Source: Acetobacterium paludosum
Lineage (GTDB): Bacteria; Bacillota; Clostridia; Eubacteriales; Eubacteriaceae
Length of the DNA stretch: 64,000 nt
Assembly (NCBI RefSeq): GCF_008086595.1
Contig: NZ_RXYA01000004.1
Coordinates: forward strand, 124,001 to 188,000
Direction: 5' to 3'
Both the position numbers and the translations under genes were made by a program. Shown piece after piece: positions 8,791 through 17,448 of the stretch. The notes below the pieces were generated by a model that saw only the letters and a program-made list of their open reading frames with translations, did no database searches and was not told the origin of the DNA. Numbering within the stretch: the stretch's first letter is position 1; the number at the start of each line of letters is the position of its first letter.

Positions 8791-10526
8791 AGTGACTCAC
8801 CCCTTTCCTCTTGATAGGATTGGGATTTTAGAATTTCCTGATAGACAAAGCAATCTTTAGCCAGCTCCTCATGTTTCCCCTGTCCTACAATAGCACCATT
8901 ATCCAATACCAGGATTCGATCCGCGTCTTTTATGGTACTGATTCGCTGGGCGATCATAATAACCGTTTTGTTTCTGAAATTCTCTCTGATGCCCTTTCTG
9001 ACTAAAGAATCTGTTTTAAAATCCAATGCCGAAAAGCAATCATCGAAAATAGTAATTGGCGCTTTTTTTACAACCGCTCGAGCAATACTGAGCCGCTGTT
9101 GCTGGCCTCCTGAAAGATCTGCTCCGCCTTGAGCAATTGAGCTAGTCAGCTGATTTTCCCTGGCACTGACAAAATCTGTGGCTTGAGCAAGGTTTAGAGC
9201 CTCTTTTACTTCTTCTTCAGTTGCGTTTTCATTTCCAGTTCTGATATTATCAATAATCGGTCCGCCAAATAAAATCGATTCCTGAGGAGAATATGCAATC
9301 ACACTTCTTAGATCATGCTGGGTGCAATCTCTGATATCAATCCCGTCAATGGTAATTCCGCCTTCACTCACTTCATAAAGGCGCAAAATCAAATTCACCA
9401 GGGTAGATTTCCCGGACCCGGTGGCCCCAACAATTGCTGTTATTTTCCCCGGTTCCGCGATAAAGTCCAAATGATTCAGCACCTTTTTTTCGGCCCCTTT
9501 GTATCCAAATGAAACATTTTTAAATTCGATGCGGCCTTCTATATTTTCCATTTTTTTCGGCTGCTCGGGGTCTTTGATTGAAAAATCATAATCCAGAACT
9601 TCTTTTACCCGGATTGCTGATACTTGCGCCTGAGGGTAAGCCATTAAAAGAACAGAAACCAGACTCAGGGCTGACATGAACATCAATACATATTGAATAA
9701 ATACCATTAAATCGCTCAAACCGACGACCTGCTGTTGAACTTCTTTGGAACCCATCCACAAAATAAGAACCATCGTCAGGTTCATCATTAACTGCATCAG
9801 CGGAGAAAAAAAGGCCACCGCATAATTTGCTTTCAGGGCCGTATCCATTCCTTCCTGATTAGCTTGGGAAAACTTTTCAGTTTCATATTCCTGTCGATTG
9901 AAGGCCCGAATTGCTCGAACTCCGGTCAACTTTTCTTTAATCAACAAATTCAATCGATCCACTTTTTCCTGCATAGTTTTAAACAAAGGCATGCTTCGGG
10001 ATGTTGTGATGACAATGATTAGCGTCGTTAATACAAATGATGCCAACAGTACCAAAGTCAGGGTTATGTTTTCCCTGAATGCCATGATCAGAGCTCCTAT
10101 TCCAGTTATTGGAATTAACAGAAGTGATCTCAACCCATTAATAACCACAATCTGCATCTGGGTTGCATCCGATGTTGATCGGGTAAGCAGGGTTGCTCCT
10201 CCAAAACGGTTAAAATCCGTTTGGGAGAAACTTTTTACTTTGTCAAATACATCCGCCCGTATGCCACTGGTAAAAGATGCAGTAACATAGGCAGAATAGT
10301 AACTCGATGCCACCATACAAACTGCCGCAACGAGTGAAACACCAAGCATCATTGAACCACTTTTAAAAATATAAGCTGTGTCCCCTTTCACCACACCGTT
10401 TGCGACAATATTTCCCATCATGATCGGGAGATAAAGCTGACAGGCTGCCTGACTCAAAACAAAAACAAAGACGAGGATCATCTGGATTCGATAATCCTTT
10501 AAATACCTTATGAGCAAACTGATCAT
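8787..10526 (-). CDS. ABC exporter half, degenerate Walker B (LmrC type)
   Basis: A 579-residue half-transporter: six membrane helices, then an ATPase domain with Walker A GATGSGKST, canonical signature LSGGQQQ and Walker B ITIFDDCFSALD, where Asp replaces the catalytic Glu. In heterodimeric exporters this half contributes the regulatory, non-hydrolysing ATP site. AGGAG six bases upstream supports the ATG at 10526. The gene starts three bases after the stop of the preceding GH3 gene and overlaps its partner, so it belongs to the same operon. Confidence 0.92.
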   Translation of the reverse strand: MISLLIRYLKDYRIQMILVFVFVLSQAACQLYLPIMMGNIVANGVVKGDTAYIFKSGSMMLGVSLVAAVCMVASSYYSAYVTASFTSGIRADVFDKVKSFSQTDFNRFGGATLLTRSTSDATQMQIVVINGLRSLLLIPITGIGALIMAFRENITLTLVLLASFVLTTLIIVITTSRSMPLFKTMQEKVDRLNLLIKEKLTGVRAIRAFNRQEYETEKFSQANQEGMDTALKANYAVAFFSPLMQLMMNLTMVLILWMGSKEVQQQVVGLSDLMVFIQYVLMFMSALSLVSVLLMAYPQAQVSAIRVKEVLDYDFSIKDPEQPKKMENIEGRIEFKNVSFGYKGAEKKVLNHLDFIAEPGKITAIVGATGSGKSTLVNLILRLYEVSEGGITIDGIDIRDCTQHDLRSVIAYSPQESILFGGPIIDNIRTGNENATEEEVKEALNLAQATDFVSARENQLTSSIAQGGADLSGGQQQRLSIARAVVKKAPITIFDDCFSALDFKTDSLVRKGIRENFRNKTVIMIAQRISTIKDADRILVLDNGAIVGQGKHEELAKDCFVYQEILKSQSYQEERGESL

Positions 10527-10529
10527 CTA

Positions 10530-12218
10530 TTACTCCTTGTCAACCAATGCAAAAAAGAAATTTTCTTTAATCAGTGTGTCGATCACACGAACAGGCTTTA
10601 ACTGATTACCGGAAATCCCCCGATGGATCATTAAATCCCGATATAAAGCATAGGTTTCTTCTTGAACAAAGGTAATTTCTGAGTGGCTCAAAACTCCACT
10701 TTTTACTTTTTTGCCAATGGACGGATTAGCGATGCTTAATTTTTCACCAATTATTTCGCGATATTCATCATGTTTATCTTTTGACAACCGCTCTGCTGTT
10801 TCCATTAACAGCACATACCGACCAGGCGAGATCATCGTATCAGCGTAAACACTGTAGTCAACAAGTTCGCAGCCCGCCTCTTTTGCAAATTCTTTTACTG
10901 CCCAGGATATACATTCTTCGGTTGTTTTTTCACCGGCAATGCTCACCATCTGGTTTAATCGATAGACAAATTGTATTTTCGGGCATTTTTGATACCATCC
11001 CATGACACGAACTACATCCTGTATGCGATATCGGTAAAAACCGGAGGTATTGGTAATGATAATTTCATAGTCTTTTCCGATCTCAAGCTGATCCATTGTC
11101 AGAGTCTCTTCTGATTCACCTTCCCGATCCATCGGAATAAATTCATAAAAAGCACTGTCTGGGATTAATACAAATTCCTGGGACTCCATTTCATTACAAA
11201 TTGCCATTATCGACTCTGAGGCGGCATAAATACTAAAATAAATAGGAATATCGCCAAGATAATTGCGCATTTTATCCGTATAGACTGAAAATCCGCCGCT
11301 TCCGATGGCATGAACGAATCTAAATTCCGGCCAGATTCTGGGAATAATCGGATCCGAAAACCCTTTTTGGAATTCCGCCCTTAATTCTGCTGCCCTTTTA
11401 GGATCTGGTTTTATTTGTTGCAACAGCTGCTTTTTTACATCGTCCGGTATTTTTATCTCTGCATTAATAGTTCCTTTTTCAATATCGTCAACCAGAAGTT
11501 CCCAGTTAATTTCCAAATATTTCATAAGGTCTGAAACAGCCGTCATGAAAGCTGAACATATAAAAGAAAGGGATCTGTCCGTTAAGGCAAACCGAAGATG
11601 CGCGTATTTCGAATCCATTATCTCTTTAGGAAACACCACCTCTTTGGGCGATGTAAACATGAGAAACAGCAAATCTTTTATACTGTAAACACCTCTTCCC
11701 GAAATTGACCCTGCAAACAGACCATTTGGGAGGGTTTCAAATTTAACTTCCATCAAGTTTAAGCCCCGGCCCTTTTTCCACTTTTTCCAATTTTTTTCCA
11801 GGGCACGGCAGATAATGGCAAAACTGTACTGCGTGGCATATTCCCGATAATTTTTAACCGTATCTTCTGACACTGGAATTCTTTTGGGATTATCCACACT
11901 TCCTGAAGTCAGCGCGTAATGGACAATCGGATCATTGGTAATCAAACCTTCTGCTCCTTCAATCATCCGTTCAATATAAGGTGCATAATCATCATAGGTG
12001 GAAAATGGCACGTTTTCTTTATAGGTTTCCAGTGTTTCAATCTGATCAAAATGATATTTTTTTCCATACTCCGTGCTGGCATTTCTCTTCACCAAGTCCA
12101 ACATCAGCTGTTTGTTCACTTCTGGAGCATTTTTTGTTAATTCATCAAACCTTTTTATTTTCTCATATCCCTTTTTCACATTGAGGGAATACACGAGCTT
12201 TGGGATTATTTTTATCAT
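10530..12218 (-). CDS. GH3-type acyl-adenylate/amide synthetase (second copy)
   Basis: A 562-residue member of the GH3 superfamily of adenylate-forming enzymes. In plants these activate jasmonate, auxin or benzoates with ATP and join them to an amino acid. Three ATP-site motifs are visible: the Ser-rich loop ALTSGSVDNPKRIP, the central SIYAASES segment and GFYRYRIQDVVRV. The start at 12218 is an ATG that overlaps the stop of the upstream GH3 gene (ATGA) with AGGAGG six bases ahead. The longest frame would start at 12236. Bacterial GH3 proteins are poorly characterised and the acyl and amine substrates cannot be read from the sequence. The neighbours suggest a scaffold that is built, extended and exported. 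Confidence 0.85.
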   Translation of the reverse strand: MIKIIPKLVYSLNVKKGYEKIKRFDELTKNAPEVNKQLMLDLVKRNASTEYGKKYHFDQIETLETYKENVPFSTYDDYAPYIERMIEGAEGLITNDPIVHYALTSGSVDNPKRIPVSEDTVKNYREYATQYSFAIICRALEKNWKKWKKGRGLNLMEVKFETLPNGLFAGSISGRGVYSIKDLLFLMFTSPKEVVFPKEIMDSKYAHLRFALTDRSLSFICSAFMTAVSDLMKYLEINWELLVDDIEKGTINAEIKIPDDVKKQLLQQIKPDPKRAAELRAEFQKGFSDPIIPRIWPEFRFVHAIGSGGFSVYTDKMRNYLGDIPIYFSIYAASESIMAICNEMESQEFVLIPDSAFYEFIPMDREGESEETLTMDQLEIGKDYEIIITNTSGFYRYRIQDVVRVMGWYQKCPKIQFVYRLNQMVSIAGEKTTEECISWAVKEFAKEAGCELVDYSVYADTMISPGRYVLLMETAERLSKDKHDEYREIIGEKLSIANPSIGKKVKSGVLSHSEITFVQEETYALYRDLMIHRGISGNQLKPVRVIDTLIKENFFFALVDKE

Positions 12219-13927
12219 CCTTTTCCTCCTGCCCAATTTAATATTTGATCATTCTCTGGAAGTTCATTTACAATTGTTTTTAACTTCGTCTGATTCACGT
12301 TTTTGCCAGGCAAAACTGTACGGGTAAACAAAGAATCACGGTATCCGTCCTTCATGATCATGATTTCTAGTGGCGCAAATTCTTTCGATCTGCGTTTAAT
12401 TTCATAAACACTATTTTGAGACATTAAAATATTTTCTAATGTCAACTCAAAGCTTTCTCTTTGAATGCGATCAGAAAACGGCTCAACAATAAACACCAGT
12501 TTGCTATTAATTACATCCACCAGAACCTGATAAAAACGAACTTCTTCATTTTGCTGTTCAGAGGCTTTTTTAATTGTCTCCTCAATTTCATAAACCATCA
12601 ATTCAAGATCATCCAGTTTAAGCTTTTCTGATGATTTACATACAAAAACGATTCTCGGGGATTGATTATCCAACTCTTCAACATAAACAATATCTTTCAT
12701 ATTATAACGATATAATCCTGAATACGAGGTGATAATGAGTTCATAATACTCCCCTTGTTTTAATTCATGTGCTTGAAGTGTCTGGCCTCCTCCAATAGGT
12801 AAAAACTCATAAAAATAACCAAAAAGAGCACAGAGGCCTGCTGGGTCCTGTGCTTTATCCGGTATATTGAACTTTCCTTCGCTGGCTCCGTATCCCCACT
12901 CCAAAAATTTAACATTCTTTGATAAACGTTTTTTTACATCATTTACAATTCTTTGCGCGGTGGAAGACATCCAGCAGGAAACCACCGAGAAATCCGGCCA
13001 GATATAAGACACATCCAGACATTTATTTTTCTTGAAAATTTCTTTCAATTCCTCAGCTCGTTCTGGATTCGGTTGAAGTTTAGCAACTAGACTGTTTCTC
13101 AAGCCTTCATTGATGCTGATTTTTGAATTAATTTGCCCCGTCTTAATGTCCTCTAATAAATCATCCGTCCATTGATTCATTTTTTTTAGCAGAATATTGA
13201 AATGAGCAATGTTACTGCACACCACCCCGGCGAGATTTTTTTCTTCAAGAGCATAACGAATGGTCAAATAATCCGTCGCTTCATTGCTGAGATCTTTCGC
13301 CATGATCAATTCAACCGGCAACACCATTTTTTTCTGAAGTTCTAACGGGAGATCCTTCGCCGCCTGCCCAGAAGCTGAACCAATACCAATGCCGCCTTCG
13401 GTTTTAGCATATTCAGACGGATTGGCAATGGCTAAAACCTTTTTACCGGGAGCCATTACTTCTGGTGCCATCATTAATAATAGAATGGCACGGATCTGAG
13501 AGACCAGACCCTTTACTAATTCGCCATTTTTACTTTCAGGAATTAATTTGGGGACCCCGGAGGATCCGCTTGTTGCAATAAAGCTGGCCATTTCACCATT
13601 AAAGAGAATGTCTGATTCTCCCGTTTTGAGCTTTTCAATATAAGATTGATAATCGTCAAAGCTTGAAATCGGAACTTTCTTTTTAAAATCATCAACTGAT
13701 TTAATTTCAGAAAAGCCCATTTTTTGACCAAATTCAGATTTTTGTGCATGTTTTAAGATATCTTGAAGGACCGCGTTTTGCATTTCTTCAGGATTCTTTT
13801 TCATTGCAAAAAAACTTTGTATCAATTTTTCATTAGGCATTTCTTTTAATGTTTCCGGAATGCTCTTTTGTGCGTTAGCGGAAAATATTCCGCCTAAAAT
13901 TTCCGCCTGCTTAAAATCTTTATTCAT
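12215..13927 (-). CDS. GH3-type acyl-adenylate/amide synthetase (first copy)
   Basis: A 570-residue GH3-family protein, paralogous to the next gene. The ATP loop reads IATSGSSGVPKLIP, motif two WGYGASEG, and motif three LYRYNMKDIV, where Asn-Met-Lys replaces the usual Arg-x-Gly before the Asp. It has a long N-terminal helical lead-in (MNKDFKQAEILGG). The start at 13927 has TAGGA seven bases ahead. The longest frame (13942) overlaps the STAS gene by ATGA but lacks a ribosome site. GH3 enzymes form acyl-adenylates and transfer the acyl group to an amine. Two copies in tandem suggest two successive or alternative conjugations. Confidence 0.83.
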   Translation of the reverse strand: MNKDFKQAEILGGIFSANAQKSIPETLKEMPNEKLIQSFFAMKKNPEEMQNAVLQDILKHAQKSEFGQKMGFSEIKSVDDFKKKVPISSFDDYQSYIEKLKTGESDILFNGEMASFIATSGSSGVPKLIPESKNGELVKGLVSQIRAILLLMMAPEVMAPGKKVLAIANPSEYAKTEGGIGIGSASGQAAKDLPLELQKKMVLPVELIMAKDLSNEATDYLTIRYALEEKNLAGVVCSNIAHFNILLKKMNQWTDDLLEDIKTGQINSKISINEGLRNSLVAKLQPNPERAEELKEIFKKNKCLDVSYIWPDFSVVSCWMSSTAQRIVNDVKKRLSKNVKFLEWGYGASEGKFNIPDKAQDPAGLCALFGYFYEFLPIGGGQTLQAHELKQGEYYELIITSYSGLYRYNMKDIVYVEELDNQSPRIVFVCKSSEKLKLDDLELMVYEIEETIKKASEQQNEEVRFYQVLVDVINSKLVFIVEPFSDRIQRESFELTLENILMSQNSVYEIKRRSKEFAPLEIMIMKDGYRDSLFTRTVLPGKNVNQTKLKTIVNELPENDQILNWAGGKG

Positions 13928-13938
13928 GTTGATTCCTA

Positions 13939-14241
13939 TCATTCAATCGTTAAAATTTCAGAAAATCCGGTCATATTAAAGACCTCTTGTATCTCTGGCT
14001 TAACATTTTTTATAATCATATTTCCACTTAAAGCTTTTGATTTTTTTTGTATTAAAAGCAAAACTCTCAACCCAGCACTGCTGACAAAGTCCAATTTCTC
14101 AAAATCGAGGATTAAACTAAACCCTTGTGCATTATAGTACTCTTCCAGTTCTTTTTGAAAATCCGGTGCCGTGTTTGTATCCAAACGGCCTTCCATATCC
14201 ACTACCGTATTTTCATTTTCTTTTTTAAATTCAATATTCAT
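13939..14241 (-). CDS. STAS-domain anti-sigma factor antagonist
   Basis: A 100-residue single STAS domain of the SpoIIAA/RsbV group. The phosphorylatable Ser lies in the motif DFVSSAGLRVLL. Such proteins bind an anti-sigma kinase when unphosphorylated and release its partner. The start at 14241 (MNIEFKKE) follows AGGAGA by three bases; a longer start at 14253 has no ribosome site. It lies directly after the kinase gene and before the GH3 genes. No sigma factor is encoded here, so the partner switch may act on a distant sigma factor or on another target. Confidence 0.88.
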   Translation of the reverse strand: MNIEFKKENENTVVDMEGRLDTNTAPDFQKELEEYYNAQGFSLILDFEKLDFVSSAGLRVLLLIQKKSKALSGNMIIKNVKPEIQEVFNMTGFSEILTIE

Positions 14242-14360
14242 TTTTCTCCTCATCTTCTATTAAAATTTTTGATGTTACAAACTCTTTACGCTTTTCATTC
14301 AAACTATCAATTAAAAATTCTACCAAATAGAATTTTAATTATTAATATATTTCATTCATA

Positions 14361-14792
14361 TTAAATTACATTTGTTATTGTTTTGAATAATTTAAAAATG
14401 TTCTCGTCATTTTGGTAATTGTATTCAATTTTATCCACACTTTTTTTTACCATAAGCAGCCCCAGGCCACCATAATCACGTTCATCCAAAGTCATGTTGA
14501 TATCTGGTTCTTTCACCGATAGGGGATCAAATGGAGTGCCCTTGTCTTTGAAAGTAAATATAATCTGATTCGTTGATGTTTCTATCTCAATTTCCACATC
14601 GCCTTTATTTTTATCGTTTGCACGATCCTGATATGCATAATTTGCAATATTTGTGAATATTTCTTCGCATACCATTTCCAACACATTAATTTGAACCCCT
14701 TTAATAAAGTCTTTCTCTAAAGTGTCTTTTATAAATTGATAAAGAGCATCTAAATTAGTTGTATCTGCCGACAAAATGATTTTATTTTTCAT
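14361..14792 (-). CDS. Anti-sigma-type Ser/Thr kinase (HATPase, RsbW/SpoIIAB-like)
   Basis: A 143-residue GHKL ATPase domain. The N box reads VCEEIFTNIANYAY, followed by a G1-type DKGTPFDP and a G2-type DYGGLGLLMV. Proteins of this form phosphorylate STAS antagonists. I place the start at 14792 (MKNKIILSADTTNLD), with GAGGG five bases ahead; the frame extends to 14855 without a better site. It is the first gene of the eight-gene operon, separated from the STAS gene by 119 bases. The domain lacks sensor or phosphatase modules, so the input signal must come from elsewhere. Confidence 0.88.
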   Translation of the reverse strand: MKNKIILSADTTNLDALYQFIKDTLEKDFIKGVQINVLEMVCEEIFTNIANYAYQDRANDKNKGDVEIEIETSTNQIIFTFKDKGTPFDPLSVKEPDINMTLDERDYGGLGLLMVKKSVDKIEYNYQNDENIFKLFKTITNVI

Positions 14793-15129
14793 ATCAGCCC
14801 TCAAATCTATGAATTTCTTTACATCATAACATATTCCTTTTTTCTGCGCAATCATATAAAATGTTAATTAACATTCACTTAACGCTAGCTTATTCACCCA
14901 ATAACTTTAATAAAAAGATTGATAACGGTCGTTAAAAGCAACATTTGTCAACAGTCAGAAATATCTTCGATGCTTTATTTTATTTTCATTTACAACCTTG
15001 CAAATATCTTTTACAAGTTGTTTACACTCTATTTACATTCTCCATAAAATGTGGTAGAATTACACCACTTAAACTAAGTCTAATGTAGGTATATCGATAC
15101 ACTACATTAAAAAAGAGGGAAGGAATGTC
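14793..15129. other. Divergent intergenic region
   Basis: It separates the GH3 operon from the secreted Ig-protein gene. The right half holds the + strand promoter listed separately. The left half is AT-rich and holds a short dyad TAACG-gt-CGTTA (14923-14934) and the palindrome GTTAATTAAC close to the kinase gene, which could be operator sites. I find no convincing -35/-10 pair for the minus operon. Confidence 0.5.
15032..15060 (+). promoter_or_regulatory. Sigma-A promoter for the Ig-domain protein
   Basis: TTTACA (15032-15037), a 17-base spacer and TAGAAT (15055-15060), about 70 bases before the start codon. A GGGAAGGAATG ribosome site follows. Confidence 0.72.
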
Positions 15130-17358
15130 ATGAAACAGAAACCGTTTATTTCTATAATTATTATCTTACTTGTTCTCCTTACCGCAATTATATTTTTTCG
15201 AGACAGTGGCCAAGTCGGAAGCGAAATGAAATCCTATAACGAGGCGGGTACTTACACCGTGAAGGCAACGTACAAAAATGCTGAAATTACCGCTGCCGGT
15301 GTAACCATTGAAAATGCAACCTTCACTGGAAATGTTTCCATCGCCGACTCCATTGTTGATGGCGAAATTCATCTTACGTCCTGTAATGTTAATGGAGAAC
15401 TATTTGTCTATGGCGGAGATACCATTTATCTCAACAATGGCACCTACCAAAAGGTTACTGTTGATAAACAAGGTGTTAAAATCATTCTGCTTGGCGATGC
15501 CACCATTGACACCCTTGATGCTAAATCACCCTGCACCATTGTGGCCAGTGAGCAAAGCAAAATTACAAACCTGATTGTGGAAAAAACTGCCAGCCGTACT
15601 TCCATCACTTCCCAGGATAGCGGAACCATTTCAACCATTCAGGCAAACGGAATCGCTGATATTATTCTAAACACACCTACAAAATCAGTTACCTTTGGCC
15701 CAGATGCTACCGGCTCAACACTTGTAGCCAATGCTGCGGTAGAAAAAATACAAACGGAATCCAAGGTTATGCTGACCATTAATGCAAATGTCGGTTCACT
15801 AATTATAACTGGCGCTGGGGGCGGTACAACCGTGACACTTGGCAACAACGCAATCATTGCTTCCCTTGGTACTGATGCACCTGTCGAAATTACCGGTTCA
15901 GGCAGCGTGACTAGCGCTACCACCAATAATGCATCAAATCTTACCGGTACCATTACTCCCGGAATCATTAACATTACAACCGCGCCATTGACCAATGATC
16001 CAACTGGTGGTCTGACGATATCCGCAAAAACTTCCACGACAAGCACCACCGGAACATCAAGCGCATCAAAGACTTCAGGAACATCAAACACATCAAATAC
16101 TGCCGCATCTTTAACCAATAATACAGCCTGGTATGCCGAATCCGGTAATTCAAGTAATCTTATCAATCCCAAATATGATACCCCCGCTGTTGATACCCCC
16201 GCTGATTCTGACTCTGTTTCCGTTACAAGTGTTCAAGTTTTACCGGTTGAAGCGGATGTCTTTATGGGTAACACTTTGACATTAAGCGCCGATATTCGTC
16301 CGGAAAATGCGACCAATAAAACGGTCTCTTGGGAATCCGCTAATCCGAAAATTGCCACCGTCAGCAATGGTATTGTTACCCCAGTTTCTAACGGTGAAGT
16401 CATGATCGTTGCCAGAACTCAGGATGGCGATAAAACAGATTTCTGTAAAGTAACGGTTAAAACCAATATCACTGCGGTAACAATGATTGATACCATTGAT
16501 GCTGTCAATAACAATATTTCTGAAACCATCGCGTATAACGAAAATTACACGCTTCCGATCAGTGTGACGGTACGTGGCTATGGCAGCAACGATACCTTCT
16601 CCTGTTCAGTAACCTGGACTCCGGAATCTGCTGACAATAAAAAAGTTGGTGAAACAACCTATGTCGGCACGTTAATCATGCCAGGCGGGTATTACAATTT
16701 TGATAACATTCAACCAAAGATACAGTTGACGGTGAAATCACAACCCGTTATTGCGGTTAGCTCAGCTCTAACTTCCCAACGCATTTACTTAAATGGCAAC
16801 CCTGCTTCACTCTCTGTGGACGCAACGGTAACGGAGGGTAAAACGCTGAGTTACCAATGGTTCCAACGAATCGGAACAGTTGACACAACCCTCGATGGTG
16901 AAACTGGATCAGCGTATGATCCAGATCAATCCTCAACTCCGGGCACTGTTTACTACTATTGCATTTTAACTGCTGAAAATGCCGATCCGCTTACCAGGCT
17001 GGCCGGTATTGTTGTGACCAGTACTAATCCGGCCAACCCCGCGGCGCTGGCTGAAATGCCCAAAATAACTGCTCAGCCGGTAAGCGTTTCCGGCACAACT
17101 GCTGGCTCCCCAGTTTCCCTTTCGGTGGAGGCCAATGTTGATAACGGCGGAACCTTAGCCTACCAATGGTTTACCCGCACTGAAGCAATCAACGCCGACG
17201 GAACGGCAATCCCCGGAGCTACTGGTAAAACTCATAGTTTTAATGCCCCTGACACTGCCGGCACCACCTATTATTATGTGGAAATCACAAACACCGAAGC
17301 CGGTCGCTCTTCAACCACCTCAGTGAGCCTTCCCGTATCTGTTACCGCCATTTCTTGA
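15130..17358 (+). CDS. Large secreted protein with beta-helix-like and bacterial Ig-like domains
   Basis: A 742-residue exported protein. Residues 5-24 are a hydrophobic signal or anchor. About 35-275 are short repeating beta-strand units rich in Val, Ile, Thr and Asn that look like a right-handed beta-helix or polymer-type repeat. A Ser/Thr-rich linker follows at about 295-330. Then comes a Big_2-type Ig domain around 360-450 (containing SWESANPKIATV), another beta domain, and two C-terminal Ig-like repeats sharing the YQWF...YYY pattern. There is no LPxTG, SLH or choline-binding anchor, so it is held by its N-terminal helix or released. A cell-surface or adhesive role is likely. It is divergent from the GH3 operon and ends at a strong terminator; no link between them is shown. 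Confidence 0.8.
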   Translation: MKQKPFISIIIILLVLLTAIIFFRDSGQVGSEMKSYNEAGTYTVKATYKNAEITAAGVTIENATFTGNVSIADSIVDGEIHLTSCNVNGELFVYGGDTIYLNNGTYQKVTVDKQGVKIILLGDATIDTLDAKSPCTIVASEQSKITNLIVEKTASRTSITSQDSGTISTIQANGIADIILNTPTKSVTFGPDATGSTLVANAAVEKIQTESKVMLTINANVGSLIITGAGGGTTVTLGNNAIIASLGTDAPVEITGSGSVTSATTNNASNLTGTITPGIINITTAPLTNDPTGGLTISAKTSTTSTTGTSSASKTSGTSNTSNTAASLTNNTAWYAESGNSSNLINPKYDTPAVDTPADSDSVSVTSVQVLPVEADVFMGNTLTLSADIRPENATNKTVSWESANPKIATVSNGIVTPVSNGEVMIVARTQDGDKTDFCKVTVKTNITAVTMIDTIDAVNNNISETIAYNENYTLPISVTVRGYGSNDTFSCSVTWTPESADNKKVGETTYVGTLIMPGGYYNFDNIQPKIQLTVKSQPVIAVSSALTSQRIYLNGNPASLSVDATVTEGKTLSYQWFQRIGTVDTTLDGETGSAYDPDQSSTPGTVYYYCILTAENADPLTRLAGIVVTSTNPANPAALAEMPKITAQPVSVSGTTAGSPVSLSVEANVDNGGTLAYQWFTRTEAINADGTAIPGATGKTHSFNAPDTAGTTYYYVEITNTEAGRSSTTSVSLPVSVTAIS

Positions 17359-17366
17359 AATTTAAA

Positions 17367-17412
17367 AGAGTTGTTATCTGATTAAATATCATCAGACAAC
17401 AACTCTTTTTTT
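17367..17412 (+). terminator. Intrinsic terminator
   Basis: A long stem (AGAGTTGTT...AACAACTCT, with the inner ATCTGAT paired to ATCAGA) ends in seven or more T. It lies nine bases after the Ig-protein stop codon, in the gap before the convergent pyc gene, and the A-rich other side may also serve pyc. Confidence 0.85.
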
Positions 17413-17448
17413 ATTTAATCACTATTCCCAAACCAGTTGAAAATGAAC

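Noticed and set aside
15639-16172. 177-codon minus-strand frame inside the Ig-domain protein gene
   Set aside because: Its low-complexity Val/Pro/Ala composition follows from the repetitive Thr/Ser/Asn codons of the real gene on the other strand.
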